Origin: Platerodrilus igneus
Lineage: Eukaryota > Arthropoda > Insecta > Coleoptera > Lycidae
Length of the DNA: 64,000 nt
NCBI GenBank assembly: GCA_036346225.1
Contig: JARFIW010000139.1
Span: 9,281,001 to 9,345,000, forward strand
Reading direction: 5' to 3'
Shown one piece after another: positions 56,252 through 64,000 of this stretch. Below the pieces are notes generated by a model. That model was not told where the DNA came from, searched no databases, and was given only the letters and a program-made list of their open reading frames with translations. How positions within the stretch are numbered: the first letter of the stretch is position 1; each line of letters begins with the position of its first letter. Position numbers and translations under genes: made by a program.

Positions 56252-56632
56252 TGTACTGTTTGTAAATATTTCGTTTAAATTTACGTTTAATATAACAAAA
56301 AATGTAGCTTGCAGATAAATTACCATCTGTCGTTATGATAGTGTTATTTATGGTTTTCCACGATTGTTAAAACCTTCAAGTGCTTTTGTGTTGTACGTGT
56401 CGCACTATTGAACAGTACGGTCATTAAAAGTTGTTTCAAACAGGCAGGTGTATCTTAGCTATGGTGCCAAACGTTTGAGTGCCGCAATCGAACGAGCGCT
56501 AACGTTCCTACCATCCGCCGCTGTTGCAGTTTATTATGGTAAATGCTTGAAGGTTTCACATATTTTTAAATTTACTCATATTACACGTCCACTATTCTCT
56601 ATCATCTGTGGCTATTGAATCACCGCTAGGCA
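56252..56632 (+). repeat. 3' LTR of BEL/Pao copy 3
   Basis: Begins TGTACTGTTTGTAAATATTT and ends CCGCTAGGCA, the partner of 52104-52484. No clear purine tract precedes it, and a poly-T run lies at about 56169-56187. Confidence 0.88.
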
Positions 56633-56639
56633 CCTACTG

Positions 56640-57322
56640 TACTTTAAATAACCTCTTGTAATCTTTAAATACAGTCTTGTACCTGTCAGTCAAAATTCAA
56701 CCAATTGGAATAACGCCGAGGGTGGCCATCAATCATCTTTTGTATTCATAGCCTTAGTCTGCGTTCTAATGTAATTATTGCGGTAAAGAGCAGAACAATT
56801 GGCGCTACAGTAGATTCTTAACATATGTGTTGAGATGATCATTCCCTGCTTCGTTCTTAAAATATGTAGTGTTGCAATTCATATTTTCAATTAAGAATAG
56901 TGTATTTTAAATTTAAATGCAAGCCCGCGCTAAATAATTGCCTAAAGATATTCTACTTGCGTAGGGCTGGGTTCCTGTTTTTCCGAAGACAGTCAGTCTG
57001 CAAGCAACAAGGTCAATTCATATCTACAGGCATGTAACGCAGTGGAAAATTCTGTATGGATGCGAGTTAAACTTCGCATCACTGTTTAAATTATTAGTCA
57101 AACTTTAAATCGTCCATATTTGTCTGTTACAGAATTTTATTACAGAATATAATAGATTAAAACATACAGTTTTATAATACCTACGTATTATGTGTTCTTT
57201 TGGCATTTAGGATTAATTCTTGTAGATTACAAATTTAATATAGTAAAAACACATGTATGCGATTATCTGAATGCATTGCTATCCATCACATAACTTACAA
57301 TATAAGTTAACAGTATATAACC

Positions 57323-57369
<47 letters not shown>

Positions 57370-60000
57370 GCTGTGAATCGGTTGCGCACGTTAGGAGCCA
57401 AAACTAATGATGTGAATTTGGGGTATAGCCGTCCTGACCAATATTAGGATACAATGGATGCTTGCTGAATAGAAAATGTGAATTTGTGCACTTTTTTCTC
57501 TTTGGCTAACTCAGCGACAGGTATACTGTGAATTTTGCGAAAATGAAATGAAACTAAGAAATCTCAAGAAAGATTTATAAACATTTCTCTAGACATTAAA
57601 AACATTTTTCAGTTACACACATTATTTAAATATTCTACCTACATGCACAGATAAAAATTATGCTTATCACTTCTTATGTATTAAAATAATTTTCACCTAA
57701 TCCTTGTAAATAATTAGAGAACATCAAAGTATTTTATGTGTATGTCACAAAATTTTCTTTAAAATTATCTTGATCATTTACATATTCTTGTAATACCCCG
57801 CTTGTGAGTGTAGTTGATCAACGACTCTGGGCTGAAAATTTTGTAAGAGTCAAAACGCTTCGAGCCTTAACTCACACTTACTGGAATAAACTATCCATTG
57901 ACAAATACGTAAAATAAAAGTTTATTCTAACATAGTCTACTTAATAATACTTAGGTATCCTTCCAGGTTACAAGCCAAAGTTATACTTGCAGTTTGAATC
58001 GTTAAATTCTTCTTTATGACTACCTGTCTTCGCTTATAGAAATATTGTTTCTATTGGAATTAACTGCGTCGAAAAATTTTAGTTCCAAACTTAAGAGCTC
58101 TATTTTAATTAATTTTCCAACCCTCGAAGTATACGTTTTTGAAAGTTCATTTATTTTTAATAGATTAAAATTAGCGTTCGACCTTGCACTGATATTATTT
58201 ATATGGAAGCAATAAATTCATCGTACTCTTTACAATAACTATGCTTCATAACGTTTGTTCAAACTTCTATGTTACATGTGGAACGCCGGCAGAATGAATT
58301 AGCAATCTTCAATTAATTACACATCTTGAAATTATATGTTGGAAGCCAAAGGAATGAATGACCCCGTTCTAATTCATTTCCGTCTCTATATAACAAATAA
58401 TTTTAATACATCATCGTTCGATTACCTACTAGATTGTTTTCGAAAAACTAGTCACACGCATGATGCAATAATTACTCACAATTCCACGTTCTGTTATCTC
58501 TAATGAGCTGTCAGTATAAACTTATTATGTCATAAAAGGTGTCCATCTTTTTTTAATGCATAAAATGAATTGTTGGTTGTCGCTTTTGTACGAACCTATG
58601 TAATATAATTACATCTATTAAACTCGTATCTATTTTATAACCTTTTGGTATTGTCGCGTTTAACGAATTTAACTTGTATTCACTAATAGAAAATATAATT
58701 TATATCTTTGAAAACACTTCTCTAAGAAATGCTGTATTTGTTTATTTTGTTAACGTAAATAAATTTCCAAAATTCTGGCCTATTTGTCTTTCAGTAAATG
58801 TAGCGTATTACATTTTGAATAAATAATGTTTTTTGCGGTATTCCTAAAACTTGAATTTACTTTTTAGACTCGTTTGACGATTTTCATGAATGCTCTACAA
58901 CTTGTTTTGCAAAGTATTTTTCTAGAATAATCATCTACACACGGATTTTAAAGTTATGCTTCCTTGAAAGAAATGCGCCTCGTTTTAGAAGCTCGTAAAT
59001 TTGGTATTTTTAAGGAGAATGAATGCGTTTGTATTTACATTTTTAAAATTTACTTTGTTCTTGAATGGTATCACAATCTGTATGTTCTTAAAGCGTGCTG
59101 TTTTACATAAGAATCTTATTTTATGTGCTAAGGGAATGCGTTTATATATTTATATACAGTAAAAGTTAAGTACTGGAAAATTTTTCTTTTCCATGCTTTG
59201 GGTCGATTTTTTCACAGAATTCGCTGCTCATTATCACATCAACATATAATATATTCTCGTGTAATTTGTACCTTAAAAATAGATAAGTAGGTCATAGGTC
59301 AAGCAAGAGCGTGTAGCCTCGAACTATGGAAAAGTTAATTAGGTGTTTTAGATAATTAAAATAACGTTTATTCAACTTAAGGTAGGGATTTAGAGTTAAT
59401 TTGATTATAGTTGCAGCTTTGCATTTATTTAATAAGAAAATCGCATAAAATTTATAGAGTAGGACACTAAGGGTTAAAAGCAACAAGAAGAAAATACCAC
59501 TTTTATTATAATTTAAGATAGTGTACAAGGATATAAAAGCTTTTCATATTATTTAGCAAAGGATCAATACTTTTAGTAAACAAAAATCAATAATTTCTAG
59601 GAATATAAATGAACGTTGAAACACAGGCACGGATCGATATTACAAACGAAGACGGACTTTATCACATCATATTAAAAGCAGAGATGCAAGGCCTAAATAT
59701 CAGTTACACTTCATAACAAACAAGGGAACAAAGACAATGCTGTAGCTTGTAGATAGAGTAAGACGAAAGATGTTTGTATCGATCAAAAATATGGAGAGAA
59801 ATTGGGTGATTTAATTGGACGTAACATGCAGTCGCGTAACAGTTTTCGTATTAGAAAGGGCAGATGTCTAACTGGGGGTTTGTAAGAATAAAGCATGAGT
59901 GGAGCAAGGCGATATACAGGAGAAAGTGAGAAGAAATATGTTTGGTTGAGTTAAGAGACGTAAGTGTAGCAAGAATTAATGTTCGTTGAGGCTAGTTTTC
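56640..60000. other. Stretch without genes
   Basis: AT-rich, containing the (TA)n tract at 57325-57364. Two imperfect direct copies of an ATGTKGGAACSC...GGMATGAATKA-type segment lie at about 58270-58300 and 58335-58365. I searched by eye for further odorant receptor exons and saw none. Confidence 0.45.
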
Positions 60001-61256
60001 CTCGAACGCACGGACGGTTTGCGGTTTTCGAACGAATTTTATGTGTTTGTACGTTGTAGTTCACGGAAAAATGTGAACCGTTGGTGTTTTAACTTGAAAT
60101 TGGCGACGGTTATGCCTGTAATTTCTGGAAGCAAGCAGACGCTTGGCAGTTTACTAGGAATGTTTGTTTGTACCTTGTTGAGTACGTGCGAATTTAAAAA
60201 CAGGGGGTACGTTTTTTCCTTATATAAACAGCCTGGAGGAGGGTGACACTCACTTACTTTTTTTTTGCTCGTCTTCGATAGTAACTCTAGTAGTGAGTGA
60301 AAACTTTTAAGTGATTGTATATAGTTATTTGTAATTGCACAGTAGTTGCTGTGTTGTGATGATAAGTTAATATATTGAAAATCTTCCAATAAATATTGAG
60401 TTAAGAGCGAAGCGTGTATTACGCATGTAAGTACCAACTACAGTTTTTTTGGGTGTTAGAGCTTACAAATAGTTTCAAAATTTGGAATTTAATGGTGAAT
60501 GCAGCAATTATTGATTGGTTATTTATAAACGGAAATCTAATAGAAAATTGTGGAAGTTTAGATGCATTTTGTTAATTGTAAATAAAGAAAGATTTGGATA
60601 GTAGCGTGCCGGGAGGAATTGTGATTCAACCTGGAGAGCGGTTCCATAGCTGAAAGTGTTTTTAGACGGCATCATCGTTGAGGACTGGTTTGCTGATACC
60701 TGCAGGAAAATAGCTACCAGGTAACGAATTTTATAAAACATTTTTGTGATGGTGATTTGCTGTGTTTACTTTATTATTTTTGTGCTTTGGAGTGATAATT
60801 CTTTATGAAATTGATGAATAAAAATTTTATGGGACTCTATATGTAAATGAAACTTGTTTAGGTAGTAAGGGATAATTAATGTAAGGATAACCAGGCTATC
60901 TTGTACAAAGTAAAGGGAACTTGTTTTTTATTATCGCAGTGCTATAATTTTGCACGCAAGTTTAAAGACTTTTACAATGAGCTCATATTAGCATAAGGGT
61001 TAAAGTCATGTATGGGGTTTGCCCTCTTATTTTAGTAGGGTATTTGTTTGATAAAATTAGTGAATTCAAATACATTTTTGAAAAGGAATTGTTAATAATC
61101 TAAGTGATATCATTGTATATAATGAAAGGAGTTTTGAAAATGTAATATTTATTTCGTGTAAACAGAGATTTAGCAGTACAGGTAAGCGTCTTTTTTTGTA
61201 TATTAAGCATAATTGGGGAAACGAATGGGAAAACCGAGGAAAATAAACTACACAGT

Positions 61257-61302
<46 letters not shown>

Positions 61303-62213
61303 CTGTGATAAAGGGTTGTTTAAGGGTGTACTTTATAGTAAAGGTCGTTTAGGAATTGGAAATTATAATAGGAAGGAGAAAACTGCAGTTATTTAAGAGA
61401 AAATTGAGAAATGGAGATAGTTTGTAAATAGTAAGCAGTCAACATCCTGTATATAAAGTATTAGTAGTTTTAAGCGACGCAAATAGACATAGGAAGACGC
61501 ATAATGAGCGTAGAAATAAGGAATACATGCATTAGGTAAATAATAAATATTTAACACCCTGTAGATAGAGTCTTAGTTAATTTAGGTAAGGCAAAGAACG
61601 ATATTTTTCAGTGGAAGCACGCGTATTTATAAGTAAACATAATAAAGTGTAATTAAATAAGCATTCAAAAGAATTCCGGTCAGTTATGATAATATGGAGA
61701 TAAGAAATAAAGCTTCGAGAACCATAGTGTAAATGCGTACCAATAGTTAACAATTTTGATAAAGAAAGGAGATTAAAAATTGCGTAAATAACATGCATAT
61801 ATGAAAATTGAAAGTAGAATTGCATCAGTTGTTTATTACAACATGGAAAAGCGATTAGATTCGTCAAAACACCGCATGTCTGATAACAAGGCAGATGCGA
61901 GCAAGCCACAATTACTTGGAGGACGAGAAAGTTACATCAGAAACCACTTTAAATGCAAAGACTTGATTGGTGACGAGCTTGTAAGCCATACCCACTGACG
62001 GAGTAGGAGATCAATCATATATTAACAGGGACAGTGATAACGAAGGCAGTTTTCAACTCAACAAAGGCCGAGGTGCGCCACTTTAAACATTAGTGCAACA
62101 TGTAAAAGTGAAAATTGATTAAGTGCGACCAAGATGAAATTTATGATAGCCGATTAAACGTAAGTAGATTTTGGGGAATTTATTTAAGCTAAAACATAAT
62201 AATAATAGGGCTT

Positions 62214-62415
62214 CGAGTTCGGGGAGAACAAATGATATTCTGAGTCCGTGGAGAATAAATGATAAGAATTCCAAGTCTGAGTTCGGGGAGAACAAATGAT
62301 ATTTGAGTCCGGGGAGTATAAACTACGATTTTAAGTTTGGGGAAAATAAATGATATTCTGAGAATAGATGGTATTCTAAGTCTGTAGAAATTGATGATAA
62401 TAAATTCTGAGAAGT
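62214..62415. repeat. Degenerate ~30-bp tandem repeat
   Basis: About six units of GAGTYYGGGGAGAAYAAATG followed by ATATTCT, starting near 62214, 62242, 62279, 62306, 62334 and 62370, progressively diverged to the right. Confidence 0.8.
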
Positions 62416-63190
62416 AATAAATCGAAATGAGACGACAATAATTTGGGGTGCATAAGTATAAATTTAATAATGGTAGTCCAGAGGGTGATAACAATAATTT
62501 AAATGCTATAGTTCAAGCGTGTGGATAGACAATATTTCGAATGGGCATGTAATAATTCTGAATTGAGGGAAAATAATTATATCCAAATGGATGGTATAAT
62601 GCATGGAAAATATTAGCTGATAATGGATGCGTCAATTGCGAGAAGGAAATAGCGAAGAAAATAGACCAGGTTAGATTTTTAGTTATAAGACATTATTTTT
62701 CTATTTTTTTATTTGAATATTGAATTTGCTTAATATAAATTAATGTGACGAAGTCAACAAAACAAAGGACTTGCATACGTATAAAGGGTATTATATGATG
62801 AAGAGGTTTTGAACGTTTCACACTTCTTTTTTAAAAATAATAGTTTTTTTGATGACTTTAGATTGATTGAATAGTATATGATTCTTGATAAAAGAGATTT
62901 ACAACATTAATTAATTGAAAAGTGTATTTTAACAATTTGCAAAACTGTACATAATATTTGTTTCATTATATAGAATTGGATTAACTTTATTTTATAATTC
63001 TAAATAAACGCTAGTCGAGGTCAAGAGATAAAGTTAATGGCAGTGTAATTTGTTAATTTAAACAATATAGGAGGAGCTATAAGTTGAATACGAAATTGAT
63101 AACGAGTAAGGCGGTAACATCAAGTTTTGTTATTGGTCGACAAGGTTGAGACACGATAAAATCCAGTTAAGTTCCTGGAGGGAGTTCATA

Positions 63191-63345
63191 GGAATATTTA
63201 TATGACAGCCCAACGTCGGAGATTGATATATACAGTTAATACATAGAAATATTTATATGTCGACCAAAAGATGGGGCGAGAATAATTACAGGAGAGCATA
63301 GCAATATTAATATGCCGCCCAACGTCGGGGCTCGATAATTTCAAT
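63191..63345 (+). repeat. Three tandem primer-site-like units, ~56 bp apart
   Basis: AATATTTATATGACAGCCCA at 63193, AATATTTATATGTCGACCAA at 63249 and AATATTAATATGCCGCCCAA at 63304 start three ~56-bp units, each holding a version of CCCAACGTCGGGGCTCGA (the middle one degraded). The last is directly upstream of (TA)n. Confidence 0.75.
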
Positions 63346-63360
63346 TCTTGTTAATAATAG

Positions 63361-63362
<2 letters not shown>

Positions 63363-63398
<36 letters not shown>

Positions 63399-64000
63399 CT
63401 GTGATATTCTGTTGTGATTGCGGGAACTGGGTCCTATTCAACAAAAATTCTAGTCCCACAGATTGGGCGTCATAAACTGCTGTGATCCTCTTTTCGCCTC
63501 GGCTGCTCACCTAATTTTATAAACCTCCTCATGCATAAAATTAAACAACACATTCCTACCACAAACATCAACGTTAACTCTATTTACATCAATATTCAGA
63601 ATACATTAAATCTTCAAATTAAATTTCAGCATACAATTCAGTTTTAAAAGAATTTCAAGATTAATTTTATTATCATTTTAATGTGCATCCAAAATTAAAG
63701 TCCTTGTTGGATGCCTACTAATTAATATAACAATATAAGCAGACCGGGTCTGAGTATAAAGGGCATCTACCACCCTTTACGTTAATTAACCAGGTTCGTC
63801 TAATTGAGCTCAAAGACATACCCAAATTTTCATCATATTCCCGAACATCAAAACTAAATACCCCTTTTTACTTAAACAAGCAAATTTCATCTTAAAATTA
63901 AACTTTTATGGTTAGTACAATTTCACTAATGTCCATTTAAAGTAAATCAATTCTAAAGTCATGCAACACACACAAAATGTCAAACAAAATAGTATAATTT
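63363..64000. repeat. (TA)n tract and second copy of the 22902-23530 repeat
   Basis: After the TA tract (63363-63396), 63397-64000 repeats 22902-23530 in the same orientation (GATTGGGCGTC; CGGCTGCTCACCTA; AACGTTAACTCTATTTACAT; TTTACGTTAATTAACCAGGT; CAAAGACATACCCAAATTTT). It runs off the window end. It is the reverse-oriented LTR-leader half, as in 22902-25029. Confidence 0.85.

Larger units (their letters stand above)
52104..56632 (+). mobile_element. BEL/Pao retrotransposon copy 3, decayed
   Basis: Two 381-bp LTRs (52104-52484 and 56252-56632) are flanked by CCTAC on both sides (52099-52103, 56633-56637), the 5-bp duplication typical of BEL/Pao. Internal plus-strand remnants follow the order protease, RT/RNase H traces, integrase zinc region. 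Gag is not recognisable, and sequence after the zinc region is missing. Stops are frequent and the LTRs differ at many sites, so it is old. A MITE lies at 52968-53356. Confidence 0.88.
60200..63345 (+). repeat. LTR-leader module, copy 3 (diverged)
   Basis: A TATA-like TTATATAAACAG (60219-60230), then donor-like ACGCAT/GTAAGTACC (60426) and CTACCAG/GTAACGAATT (60720/60721), the latter aligning with the donor of copies 1 and 2. A (TA)n tract sits at 61261-61299. The module ends in three primer-site-like motifs at 63191-63345, the last CCGCCCAACGTCGGGGCTCG as in copy 1. No coding frame (59986-60246, 61801-61998 and similar are chance). Relationship to copies 1 and 2 rests on these landmarks. Confidence 0.5.

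Noticed and set aside
60039..60437. 132-residue minus-strand open frame
   Set aside because: No motif. It overlaps the putative promoter and leader landmarks of the plus-strand LTR module.
1..64000. CRISPR array, bacterial operon or phage
   Set aside because: Repeats are either tandem without spacers or eukaryotic element ends. Short GT-AG introns and eukaryotic retroelements dominate, and no Shine-Dalgarno-led gene clusters occur.

Overview
The window looks like repeat-rich nuclear DNA of an insect, probably a beetle. The reasons are its AT-rich composition, short GT-AG introns (44 to 52 bp), two exons that read as an insect odorant receptor, and a mix of BEL/Pao, Gypsy, LINE, Penelope, Tc1/mariner and Harbinger elements. 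The order assignment (Coleoptera) is a guess; insect is firmer. No bacterial, phage or CRISPR features were seen. Almost every coding-like stretch is a decayed mobile element, and the only likely host gene is the receptor fragment at 51083-51599. Identities and family calls were made by reading, not by database search.

Layout. 438-6564: a BEL/Pao LTR retrotransposon on the minus strand with 5-bp target duplication, gag to integrase, frameshifted throughout. 7867-10790: a broken LINE with duplicated 3' ends and a 93-bp tandem array, bounded by an inverted repeat. 13615-13821 and 17852-18013: two copies of a short foldback element with 13- and 12-bp target duplications. 14043-15892: a Tc1/mariner-like transposon with ~245-bp inverted termini. 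17286-21668: a mosaic in which Gypsy gag-protease runs in frame into a 5'-truncated LINE reverse transcriptase, then into a Penelope-like 3' end with a decayed GIY-YIG domain and a candidate hammerhead ribozyme. 21670-25029: two LTR-leader modules facing each other across a (TA)n tract; related modules lie at 45880-47985 and 60200-64000.

25565-28354: a second Tc1/mariner-type transposon (minus). 28600-30707: a Harbinger element with an intron-containing transposase (plus) and a Myb/SANT protein (minus). 31188-33597: the 3' half of a second BEL/Pao element with an intact integrase triad, ending abruptly in 33598-37207, a 3.6-kb hexanucleotide array arranged as a very large imperfect palindrome. 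37960-43400: a degraded LINE holding an internally deleted mariner (40067-41341), which itself holds a tRNA-derived SINE (40491-40851). 43492-44020: two LINE fragments of different type in opposite orientation.

50690-50940: a Penelope relic. 51083-51599: the odorant receptor exons. 52104-56632: a third BEL/Pao element (plus), boundaries confirmed by matching 381-bp LTRs and a CCTAC duplication, containing a palindromic MITE at 52968-53356. The remaining sequence (6570-7866, 10800-13100, 37208-37960, 44060-45790, 48000-50690, 56640-60000) holds no gene I can support.

There is no operon-like cooperation. The logic of the region is nested insertion and decay. The most unusual structures are the palindromic hexamer array, the head-to-head LTR-leader pairs around (TA)n, the foldback family, and the gag/LINE/Penelope chimera.
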